Below the pieces are notes generated by a model. The model was given only the letters and a program-made list of their open reading frames with translations, ran no database searches and had not been told where the DNA came from. From assembly GCF_009928445.1 (NCBI RefSeq), contig NZ_JAABNO010000009.1:143442-207441 (forward strand): a stretch of 64,000 bases of DNA. Reading direction: 5' to 3'. Below are positions 47,801 to 54,601 of the stretch, in pieces. The stretch comes from Clostridium sp. C8-1-8. GTDB lineage: Bacteria > Bacillota > Clostridia > Clostridiales > Clostridiaceae. How positions within the stretch are numbered: the first letter of the stretch is position 1; the number at the start of each line of letters is the position of its first letter. Made by a program: the position numbers and the translations under genes.

Positions 47801-49291
47801 GTTACTTTAGTGTCATTCGCAAACAATGGACAACTTCCAGGAAAAGCAACAGTTAAAGCTAAGTTGGATTCACAATGGCTTTCAGATCCAACGAACGCAA
47901 AGAAGAGCTTATTTGTTTACTACTATAATGAACAAACAAAGAAATTAGAAAATATAGCTAGTGGTTTAGGAATACAGGATGGCTCGGTGCAGTTTGATAT
48001 AACTCATAATAGTGATTATGTAATAGCAGATAAGGATATATCAGAACCTGTAGCAATGAGTATAAGCGATGCTAGAGCAAAAGCTTCTGGTAAAGCGATT
48101 TTAACAGGTATTGTAACTAATGTTGTTGGAGGCAATGTATTCATGCAGGATGATAAGGCTGGTATCTGTGTAAATAATGCGCCTAAAGCAGCAGTGAAAA
48201 AAGGAGATAAGATTACAGTTACAGGTGATTTATCAAATTACCATAGCTTAATAGAGATAACACCTAAAGCTGCTACTGATGTTTCAGTTTTAAGCAGTAA
48301 CAATGTAGTTATTCCAAAGGTATTAACAATAAGTCAGATAAATGATTCTGTTCAGTCACAACTTATAAAGATTAAAGATGCTTCTCTAAAAGATATAAAT
48401 ACAGATGCATCCTCAACTCTAGTTGATGCAACAGGAACTACAGTAATATACAAGATGCCTGCCTTAAAGGATATAGCGGTAGGAGATAAGATAGATGTAA
48501 TAGCTTCTGTAGCACAATATGGAAACACTGTAGAGCTAATGGTTTCAGATCCAAGTGATATAACAAAGGCTGGTCAAGCTGAAGCTAATGCAGTAATAGC
48601 AAAAATAGATGCACTACCAGATACAGTAACCCTTGCTGATAAACCAAAGGTTATGGATGCAAGAGCATCATATAATTCCTTAACAGACCCACAAAAATCA
48701 ATGGTAACAAATGTAGATAAACTTGCTAAAGCAGAGCAGACAATTACAAAATTAGAATCTGATAAAGCAGCTTCTGATGCTGTGGTAGCTAAGATAAATG
48801 CGATTCCAGCAAATGTTACTTTAGCTGATAAGCCAGTAGTTACTGATGCAAGAAATGCTTATAATGCACTGACAGATACTCAAAAGAGTGCCGTAACTAA
48901 TTTAGATAAGTTAACTGCAGCAGAAGATGCAATAAAGAAACTTGAAGCAGCTAATTCAGGAAACACTAATACTAATACAAACAATAATGGTAGCAATAAT
49001 GGCGGCAGTGCAAACACAGGTAGCAACACAAACACTAATAACCCAGGAAATACAAGTTCAAACGGTTCAACTACAGCTGGTTCTAATGGAACAAGCACAA
49101 GTGGTAATGGAAACAGCAATGGGACAACTACAAGTAGTTCAAAGGCAACTTCAAATAGTACATTAAGCTCCATACCAAAGACTGGTTCAATAGTAAGTGC
49201 TGGGCTTCTGCTAGTTATAGGAGTTATAGCTATAGCTTCTGGTGTAATGTTTCTTAGAAAAAGAAATGATGGTCAAGTAGTAGAAGAATAA
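44849..49291 (+). CDS. sortase-anchored protein with two tandem purple-acid-phosphatase-like domains
   Basis: A 1480-residue precursor starting at GTG (GAGGAGG eight bases earlier). Signal peptide (about 1-30); two homologous fibronectin-like plus metallophosphoesterase units (about 45-455 and 465-885). Both keep all metal motifs: AGDPQIGAS, GDQVNNG, GNHE, HHSIYSS and DGHDHCYTR. Then a β-domain (about 890-1070), an OB-fold-like region (about 1070-1230), two ~60-residue helical repeats (ADKP.V.DAR..YN.LTD.QKS), a Ser/Thr/Asn/Gly linker, and a sorting signal IPKTG (1442-1446) with hydrophobic helix and charged tail. It should be a wall-bound phosphatase or nucleotidase that scavenges phosphate. 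The tandem duplication is unusual. Confidence 0.88.
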   Translation: MRRKLLSSILATVMVVSSLMSNGTTVLAADNAGNGNTTSSAGNSTENITKIALSPGKDQSELNFTWYSVKNSGDSEVQIVKKADYDGQTFPVDKAQTFKGNKNGGNDNYSSNKVVATGITKATDYVYRVGDGSNWSSVYTYSTENPSAYNFLLAGDPQIGASGNIDNDKNGWVATMNKASASFPNSSFLLSVGDQVNNGGELNGGSNEGEYSAYFAPDQFKNIPIAAIPGNHETYGVGHNTHFNAPNESTYGSISSAPTTGGDYYFTYGNTLFMMLNSNDLNAADHEAFMKDAIAKNPNATWKVVSLHHSIYSSADHATDDDIIARRNTLPQIFTSLGVNVVLDGHDHCYTRTYQMVGNEPKAQANDKKFTVTNPSGTSYQDETVVNATGVAYITANSASGSKYYEMQQANGKSYYEAVKNQSHTPTFSNVEVTDNSLTITTYRTDNLEKIDRYTLAKNDVKDDPAPKVTDITFAPGSNASEMNFTWYTDINSRDTEVQIVKKSDYTGSSFPTDKAKTFVGKKSQGNNSGISNKVTVNGLELNTAYVYRVGNGVSWSKEFDFKTQNPSAYNFLLAGDPQIGASGDINKDTNGWKDTLSKATAAFKNTSFLLSLGDQVNNGKELTDGNNEAEYTGYFAPDQLKNLPVAAFAGNHEMIKNGHNTHFNVPNLSTYGAVASNPDTGADYYFTYGSTLFMVLNSNDTNTADHEAFMKDAIAKNPNATWKVVSLHHSIYSSANHETDADIIARRNSMPQVYTALGIDVVLDGHDHCYTRTYQMVNNVPTPQAKDDKKTVNTQSGAAYQDEKVTDPTGVLYITANSASGSKYYEFKEPNSQNYYEAVKQQFHVPTFSNVEVSDKDLTITTYRTDNMEVTDRYTIEKSNVKTTQVVNGDTNKVLDVINNAADGSNITVDVSGNKNVDKQLLDAIKGKNITLNFVQNNLQWSFNGKNLTGATKNLDMAVNISGLNSSASANRDAIAAKAGNAGVTLVSFANNGQLPGKATVKAKLDSQWLSDPTNAKKSLFVYYYNEQTKKLENIASGLGIQDGSVQFDITHNSDYVIADKDISEPVAMSISDARAKASGKAILTGIVTNVVGGNVFMQDDKAGICVNNAPKAAVKKGDKITVTGDLSNYHSLIEITPKAATDVSVLSSNNVVIPKVLTISQINDSVQSQLIKIKDASLKDINTDASSTLVDATGTTVIYKMPALKDIAVGDKIDVIASVAQYGNTVELMVSDPSDITKAGQAEANAVIAKIDALPDTVTLADKPKVMDARASYNSLTDPQKSMVTNVDKLAKAEQTITKLESDKAASDAVVAKINAIPANVTLADKPVVTDARNAYNALTDTQKSAVTNLDKLTAAEDAIKKLEAANSGNTNTNTNNNGSNNGGSANTGSNTNTNNPGNTSSNGSTTAGSNGTSTSGNGNSNGTTTSSSKATSNSTLSSIPKTGSIVSAGLLLVIGVIAIASGVMFLRKRNDGQVVEE

Positions 49292-49301
49292 TAAAAAAAT
49301 A

Positions 49302-49349
49302 AAAGTTGATCTTTAGTAGTTTTTAACACTAGAGGTCAACTTTTTTTGT
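49302..49349 (+). terminator. intrinsic terminator of the phosphatase gene
   Basis: AAAGTTGATCTTTAGT/ACACTAGAGGTCAACTTT stem followed by TTTTTTT. Confidence 0.9.
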
Positions 49350-49463
49350 TTCTTTAATAGTACTGTGATGAAATTAAGTACATATCTGTAATATTTCTCA
49401 ATGAAATCTTGGGAAAAGTTAATTTTAATAATATCCTTAAGCGTAGCCTCAAAAATTAAATAG

Positions 49464-50324
49464 TTAGCTAAAGCAGTACTGTGAGTATTTCTTAGGAGAT
49501 ATTCCAACTGTTTTTGTAAAAGATTTTAAAAAGTTACTATAGTCATTAAAGCCACATTTATCACAGACATCACTGACGCTGCTTCCAGAGGCTAACAATG
49601 ATTTAGCTATGCTTATTCTTCTGGCTGTAATGTATTTATTTATGGTTGTACCTGTAGTTGATTTAAAAATACGGCACAAATAGGAGCTGCTTATAAAGAA
49701 TTGCTTAGATAGATTGTCTATGGTTATTTCCTTGCATATATTTGAATTAATATAAGTGAGAACATCTTCAACTAATTCATTGTACTTATAGGAAGTATCA
49801 TTTATATTATCTGCAGCCTGAGACTGATATATTGAATTAAGCATAACAAGTAATTCCATAAAGGAACTTTTTTCTATAATATCGCTTCCGTAAGTTTCAG
49901 CAGAGGTTATTTTACTTACATAATACATAAACCTTTGCTGTTGTTCTTTTGTAAGAGTGATTTTATGGTTAAAGTCTTTTGGTCTACAAGAGAAACAATA
50001 ATTTAAATCAGTTTTATCACTAGAGAGGTCTTTTATAAATTCAGGATGAACAGATATTACTATACGCTCTAGTTTCATTTGTTCAGTTTGACATAAGTAA
50101 TGACTTTCATATTGATTGATTACAAATAAATCTCCAGCTGATATATCATAAAACTTATTATTTATTAAAAATTGCTTACCTCCAGAAATAGAATAGTATA
50201 TCTCGTAACAGTCATGAATGTGCATATCCATGCTTTTTTCATCTTGATATAAATGTGCTATGGCAAAGCTTTTGTCCTTCATACAGTTTGAAATTGCTTC
50301 CTTACATGAGTTTAACTCTTTCAA
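49464..50324 (-). CDS. AraC-family transcriptional regulator
   Basis: A 286-residue regulator. The N-terminal cupin (about 20-150: HDCYEIYYSISGG, ISAGDLFVINQYESH) probably binds a sugar or uronate. The C-terminal double helix-turn-helix (about 185-285: ISSSYLCRIFKSTTG, VSDVCDKCGFNDYSNF) is complete. It is divergent from the kduD-like gene, which it most likely activates. GGGGGCTTTATTTTGAAAG contains a weak ribosome site. Ligand not identified; uronate-derived metabolites fit the neighbours. Confidence 0.92.
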   Translation of the reverse strand: MKELNSCKEAISNCMKDKSFAIAHLYQDEKSMDMHIHDCYEIYYSISGGKQFLINNKFYDISAGDLFVINQYESHYLCQTEQMKLERIVISVHPEFIKDLSSDKTDLNYCFSCRPKDFNHKITLTKEQQQRFMYYVSKITSAETYGSDIIEKSSFMELLVMLNSIYQSQAADNINDTSYKYNELVEDVLTYINSNICKEITIDNLSKQFFISSSYLCRIFKSTTGTTINKYITARRISIAKSLLASGSSVSDVCDKCGFNDYSNFLKSFTKTVGISPKKYSQYCFS

Positions 50325-50533
50325 AATAAAGCCCCCATCATTAATAATATTTTGTTAATAAATCTTGGGTCAGAAATCATATAAGTTTAGTATAAAATTA
50401 CTGTTCAATAATTACAATATTTTATACAAAAAATCACAAGAAATCGAAAATATGAAATGATATACTTAATCCATAGATAAGTTTTAGATAAACTTGGGAA
50501 AGTTTAAATGATAAAATATAAGGAGGAATTGAT

Positions 50534-51322
50534 ATGAACATTTTAGATACATTTTCATTAAAAGGAAAAGTGGCTTTAATAACAGGGGCATCTTATGGTA
50601 TAGGTTTTGCTATTGCAAGTGCCTATGCAAATGCAGGTGCTAAGATAGTATTTAATGATTTAAGACAAGACCTAGTTGATAAGGGCCTTGCAGCTTATAA
50701 AGACTTAGGAATTGAAGCTCACGGATATGTATGCGACGTTACCAAAGAAGATCAAGTGGTTGAGATGATAGCAAAGATTAAGGAAGAAGTAGGAACTATA
50801 GATATATTGGTAAACAATGCAGGTATTATAAAGCGTATACCTATGTGTGAGATGTCTGCAGAAGAATTCAGACAAGTAATAGATGTGGATTTAAATGCTC
50901 CATTTATAGTTTCTAAAGCAGTTATTCCGTCAATGATTGAAAAGGGACATGGAAAGATAATTAATATTTGTTCAATGATGAGCGAACTAGGCCGTGAAAC
51001 TGTATCTGCATACGCTGCTGCCAAGGGTGGATTAAAGATGTTAACGAAGAATATAGCTTCAGAATATGGTGAGTACAATATTCAATGCAATGGTATTGGC
51101 CCGGGATATATAGAAACTCCTCAAACAGCACCGCTTAGACAAGAGGGACACCCTTTCAACAGCTTCATTATATCAAAAACACCAGCAGCTCGTTGGGGGA
51201 CTACAGAAGATTTGATGGGACCAGCGGTATTCTTAGCATCTGATGCTTCAGACTTTGTTAATGGACATATTCTATATGTGGATGGTGGTATATTAGCTTA
51301 CATAGGAAAGCAACCACAATAA
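50534..51322 (+). CDS. kduD: SDR oxidoreductase, KduD/gluconate 5-dehydrogenase type
   Basis: A 262-residue short-chain dehydrogenase. NAD(P)-binding TGASYGIG, NNAG at about 95, catalytic Ser in INICSMMS, and the YAAAKGG Tyr-Lys pair are present. Sequence blocks (AGIIKRIPM, GPGYIETPQTAPLR) fit the KduD/DhuD/gluconate 5-dehydrogenase group, which interconverts 2-keto-3-deoxygluconate and its diketo precursor. With the next gene, an RpiB-fold isomerase, it resembles the DhuD-DhuI pathway for unsaturated uronates released by pectin or glycosaminoglycan lyases. AGGAGGAATTGAT precedes the ATG. Confidence 0.88.
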   Translation: MNILDTFSLKGKVALITGASYGIGFAIASAYANAGAKIVFNDLRQDLVDKGLAAYKDLGIEAHGYVCDVTKEDQVVEMIAKIKEEVGTIDILVNNAGIIKRIPMCEMSAEEFRQVIDVDLNAPFIVSKAVIPSMIEKGHGKIINICSMMSELGRETVSAYAAAKGGLKMLTKNIASEYGEYNIQCNGIGPGYIETPQTAPLRQEGHPFNSFIISKTPAARWGTTEDLMGPAVFLASDASDFVNGHILYVDGGILAYIGKQPQ

Positions 51323-51371
51323 AGATTTTTAACTTTCAGTGAAAGATAGAAATGGTTTGGTTCAAGCTATA

Positions 51372-51467
51372 GGTATCCTTTACGGAAACTTAATTTATAA
51401 ATGTTCGATAATACCGGCGTCTGGGGATTATCTGGCATATATAAATTAATAGTTGAAGTCGGATACC
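51372..51467 (+). repeat. family C leader element, copy 5 (upstream of the isomerase gene)
   Basis: 96 nt closed by GGTATCC/GGATACC, inner AATTTATAAATG/CATATATAAATT, apical GATAAT/ATTATC. The loop bases TTACGGAAAC and AATAGTTGAAGT equal those of the copy at 22116, while the stems have changed on both sides. It lies about 60 bases before the isomerase start. Confidence 0.7.
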
Positions 51468-51536
51468 TATATGAATTACGTGAAAACATACAATATAACT
51501 GAACAGATATAAATTGTTGAATAGGAGAAGTGAAAT

Positions 51537-52175
51537 ATGAAAATAGCATTAATAAATGAAAATAGTCAATCTTCAAAAAATGAAATAGTATATAGCACTT
51601 TGAAAAAAGTAGTAGAACCAATGGGCCATGAAGTTTTTAACTATGGAATGTATGGAGCAGAGGACCCAAATTCACTAACTTATGTACAGAATGGAATACT
51701 AGCAGCTATACTTCTAAACTCAGGAGCAGCAGATTATGTAATAACAGGCTGTGGAACAGGGGAAGGCGCTATGCTTGCCTGCAATTCATTCCCTGGAGTT
51801 ATCTGTGGTTATGTAGTTGATCCTTCAGATGCTTATATGTTTTCTCAAATAAACGATGGAAATGCTATTGCAATGCCTTTTGCCAAAGGTTTTGGATGGG
51901 GAGCAGAATTAAACCTACAATATGTATTTGAAAGATTATTTGAGGGAGAGAGTGGTAAAGGTTATCCAAAGGATAGAGTTGTTCCAGAACAAAGAAATAA
52001 GAAAATACTAGACGAAGTTAAGAAGATAACTTATGTAGACATATTGACTATACTTAAGAATATAGATCAAGAGCTATTAAAAGGTGCTGTTAGTGGAGAA
52101 AAGTTTAAAGAATATTTCTTTGGAAATTGCAAAAATAAAGAAATAGCAGATTTTATTAGACAAATAGTAGCATAA
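51537..52175 (+). CDS. RpiB/LacAB-fold sugar isomerase, probable unsaturated-uronate isomerase (DhuI-like)
   Basis: A 212-residue protein of the RpiB/LacA/LacB family: MKIALINENSQSSKNE at the start and TGCGTGEGAMLACNSFPGVI as the phosphate/active-site loop. It is longer than RpiB (~150) and matches the length of DhuI isomerases (~213), which convert 4-deoxy-5-keto-uronate to a diketo acid that the KduD/DhuD dehydrogenase reduces. This fits the gene directly upstream. The alternative, a pentose-phosphate isomerase, is less likely. ATAGGAGAAGTGAA is the ribosome site; the leader contains a family C hairpin. Confidence 0.8.
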   Translation: MKIALINENSQSSKNEIVYSTLKKVVEPMGHEVFNYGMYGAEDPNSLTYVQNGILAAILLNSGAADYVITGCGTGEGAMLACNSFPGVICGYVVDPSDAYMFSQINDGNAIAMPFAKGFGWGAELNLQYVFERLFEGESGKGYPKDRVVPEQRNKKILDEVKKITYVDILTILKNIDQELLKGAVSGEKFKEYFFGNCKNKEIADFIRQIVA

Positions 52176-52230
52176 CAAGCAAATATGTATTGTTTCAATA
52201 GTTTAAATTATAAGCTTTGTTTAAAACAAT

Positions 52231-52365
52231 GGCTCTGTTAAAGAGCCATGTTGAAATTAATAGTTCAGTGCTCTGCTGTTTTAATGATCTTGTGTAAAGA
52301 AGCTAGTTAAATAAGGAAGACTTAGCTAAGTTTACTGTTGAGGACATTTATATAAAAAGTACTTT
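52231..52365. mobile_element. family B MITE, copy 4 (degenerate right half)
   Basis: GGCTCTGTTAAAGAGCCATG and TTGAAATTAATAGTTCAGTG match the left end of other copies; the right arm is strongly diverged (ACTGTTGAGGACATTTATA). No clear target duplication. Confidence 0.65.
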
Positions 52366-52398
52366 CTTTTACAACTAAATTAGTATAGAATAATGAGT

Positions 52399-52428
52399 GT
52401 TATCATTGTTCACGTGAACAATGATAAC
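52399..52428. promoter_or_regulatory. 30-bp perfect palindrome
   Basis: GTTATCATTGTTCAC followed immediately by its exact reverse complement. There is no loop and no T-run, so an operator or cruciform fits better than a terminator, although a read-through hairpin is possible. It lies 423 bases before the MATE gene. Confidence 0.6.
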
Positions 52429-52499
52429 ATTTATTAATTATTTTACTCTTTAGAAAGTTATATTCTAAATAAGGCTGTGCATAATTATGCCTATATGGC

Positions 52500-52635
52500 T
52501 TAAATGCATAGATTGGAGAAAGAATAAAAAAGAAAAATTAAGTCGCCTGCCAGAATTTCTTCACATACGTTCAGAAAAGGCAGATGCGCAAAAAAGCTCA
52601 CTGAAGAAAGTCGCTTCAGCGACTTTTTTATAGTC
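52500..52635 (+). repeat. family A intergenic element, copy 6 (best-formed)
   Basis: AGTCGCCTGCCAGAATTTC, CAGAAAAGGCAGATGCGC, an A-run, then CACTGAAGAAAGTCGC-TTCA-GCGACTTTTTT. Three alternatives compete for GCGACTT: the local terminator arm AAAGTCGC, the far 5' AAGTCGC, and (through CTTCAG) the hairpin CTGAAG/CTTCAG. It is upstream of the second MATE gene by about 215 bases. Confidence 0.8.
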
Positions 52636-52850
52636 AGTTTATAGATAAAGATATCCCTATGTAGAGTTAATTATATATTCTAATTTTTAAAATCTACTGT
52701 GCCCCATACTATTAATAATAAAAATAACCCTATCCCTATAAATCAAAATCGTTAATTAACTTTAGGATATATCACTATTTACAAGGGATGTCTCTATCTG
52801 CAAATTAGGCTTTATCAGAAAGTATACAAAAGAACGGACGGTGACGTATA

Positions 52851-54173
52851 ATGGCTACAGACATGACTAAAGGTAACATACCTAAACACTTAATTAGCTT
52901 TTCTATTCCATTAGTTCTAGGAAACTTATTTCAACTTACTTATAATGCTGCAGATTCTATATTTGTAGGGCGATTTGTAGGTACTAAAGCCTTGGCAGCT
53001 GTAGGCACAGCCAACCCTATAATGAATATTGTAATGTTTCTTATAATAGGTATTTGCATGGGGGCATCAGTACTGATGAGTGAGTATTTTGGTAGTGGGA
53101 ATATAAAAAAGCTTAAAAGAGAAGTATCTACTACTATGATTGGCGGTTTTATATTTACCATAATTATAATATTTTTTTGCGTGGTATTTACTAAACCTAT
53201 CTTGCAGCTAATAAGAACTCCTGAAGAACTTATTCCAGATGCAACAAAATATTTAAGAATCATTTTTTTTGGTTTGATTTTCACCTTTTTATACAACGTA
53301 TTTGCAGCTACTTTAAGGGCTATTGGAGATTCAAAGACACCACTCAAGTTCCTTATGATTTCTGCGATTTTAAATGTAGTTATGGATATATTGTTTTTGA
53401 AAGGTTTTAAGATGGGGGTAGAAGGTGCAGCTATTGCTACAGTAACGGCTGAAATGTTCTCTAGTGTTTTTTGTATTGCTTATGTGTATTTTAAAGTTCC
53501 AATGCTACGATTCACAAGAAAAGAAATTGTTTTAGATAGAGTTTTACTTAGAAACACAATAAATTATAGCTCTGTTACTGCTATGCAGCAGACTTGCCTA
53601 TATGTTGGAAAAGTTTTAGTACAGGGAGCTGTTAATCCTTTGGGGGTACAAGCTATTGCAACCTTCAATGCTGTAAACCGTGTAGATGATTTTGCTTTTA
53701 TGCCACAACAAAGCATAGCACAGGCTATGACTACCTTCTTAGCTCAGAATAGAGGAGCTAAAAAGAAAGAACGTATGAAACCAGGACTATGGGCAGGGCT
53801 TAAACTGGAATCTTTATACTGGGTGATACTATTGATAGCTGTTTATTTTAGTTCGACAAGCCTCATGAAGCTATTTGTTCAAGGAAATAGTGAAGTAGTA
53901 GGCTTAGGAGTAAGTTATCTTCAAATGATGGCTTTCTTTTACATTCTTCCTGGCTGGACAAATGGGATACAAGGTTACTTTAGAGGAATGGGTGATCTTA
54001 AAATAACTTTGATGTCTACCTTCATGCAGATGGTAGGAAGAGTTATTGCTTCATATATACTTGCACCAAGACTTGGAGTTGCAGGTATAGCAGTGAGCTG
54101 TTTCATTGGTTGGATTGTTATGCTTACCTATGAAGTGCCTTTCTTTATAAGAGATTTAAAAAAGAATAAATAA
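52851..54173 (+). CDS. MATE family efflux transporter (second)
   Basis: A 440-residue, 12-helix MATE transporter (NIPKHLISFSIPLVLGNLFQ, ADSIFVGRFVGTKALAAVG, GWTNGIQGYFRGMGD). It is unrelated in detail to the MerR-controlled exporter at 31 kb. There is no adjacent regulator; a 675-base leader region holds a MITE, a 30-bp palindrome and the best family A element. ACGGACGGTGACGTATA provides only a weak ribosome site. Substrate unknown. Confidence 0.92.
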   Translation: MATDMTKGNIPKHLISFSIPLVLGNLFQLTYNAADSIFVGRFVGTKALAAVGTANPIMNIVMFLIIGICMGASVLMSEYFGSGNIKKLKREVSTTMIGGFIFTIIIIFFCVVFTKPILQLIRTPEELIPDATKYLRIIFFGLIFTFLYNVFAATLRAIGDSKTPLKFLMISAILNVVMDILFLKGFKMGVEGAAIATVTAEMFSSVFCIAYVYFKVPMLRFTRKEIVLDRVLLRNTINYSSVTAMQQTCLYVGKVLVQGAVNPLGVQAIATFNAVNRVDDFAFMPQQSIAQAMTTFLAQNRGAKKKERMKPGLWAGLKLESLYWVILLIAVYFSSTSLMKLFVQGNSEVVGLGVSYLQMMAFFYILPGWTNGIQGYFRGMGDLKITLMSTFMQMVGRVIASYILAPRLGVAGIAVSCFIGWIVMLTYEVPFFIRDLKKNK

Positions 54174-54180
54174 TAAACTT

Positions 54181-54235
54181 AAGTCTAATCACAATGAGAT
54201 TGATATTTAACGCTCATTGTGATTAGACTTTTTTA
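54181..54235 (+). terminator. intrinsic terminator of the second MATE gene
   Basis: AAGTCTAATCACAATGAG pairs perfectly with CTCATTGTGATTAGACTT, followed by TTTT. Confidence 0.95.
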
Positions 54236-54601
54236 CTTAAAAGTTATAACAACATTTATTTAATACATTACAATAGGGACTATAAATTATGCCTATTGGA
54301 GAGTGGAAAGATTCTAAAAGTATCGTAAAGCCGCATAAATCCAATAAATTCTTAACTTCTTATATTGTTAAGTTGTTATATTTGTAAGAATATAAGAATT
54401 TATAAATAAAGCAATTTAAGAAGTTTTATTTTATATCTGTATTCATTAACATAGCACAAAAGATATACTGAATTCATAATAAGTTTGTGGAATTTTATTC
54501 TATCTTAGGTGGTATCCTGTGGATAAGTTTGGTATAGTTGAATCAAAGAGATTAATATTATTTGAAGAAATTATATTTTCATAGATTGGGGGAATAACTG
54601 T
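54236..54601. other. intergenic, mostly featureless
   Basis: 366 AT-rich bases with overlapping short inverted repeats around TTCTTAACTTCTTATATTG (about 54351-54415). No coding potential or known element is seen. Confidence 0.4.

Noticed and set aside
48880..49173. Frames on both strands over the Ser/Asn/Gly linker of the phosphatase
   Set aside because: Low-complexity codon runs produce open frames in every phase; only the sortase-anchored frame has a start and signal.
49313..49507. 64-codon minus-strand frame after the AraC gene
   Set aside because: It overlaps the AraC C-terminus in another frame and the phosphatase terminator; no ribosome site.
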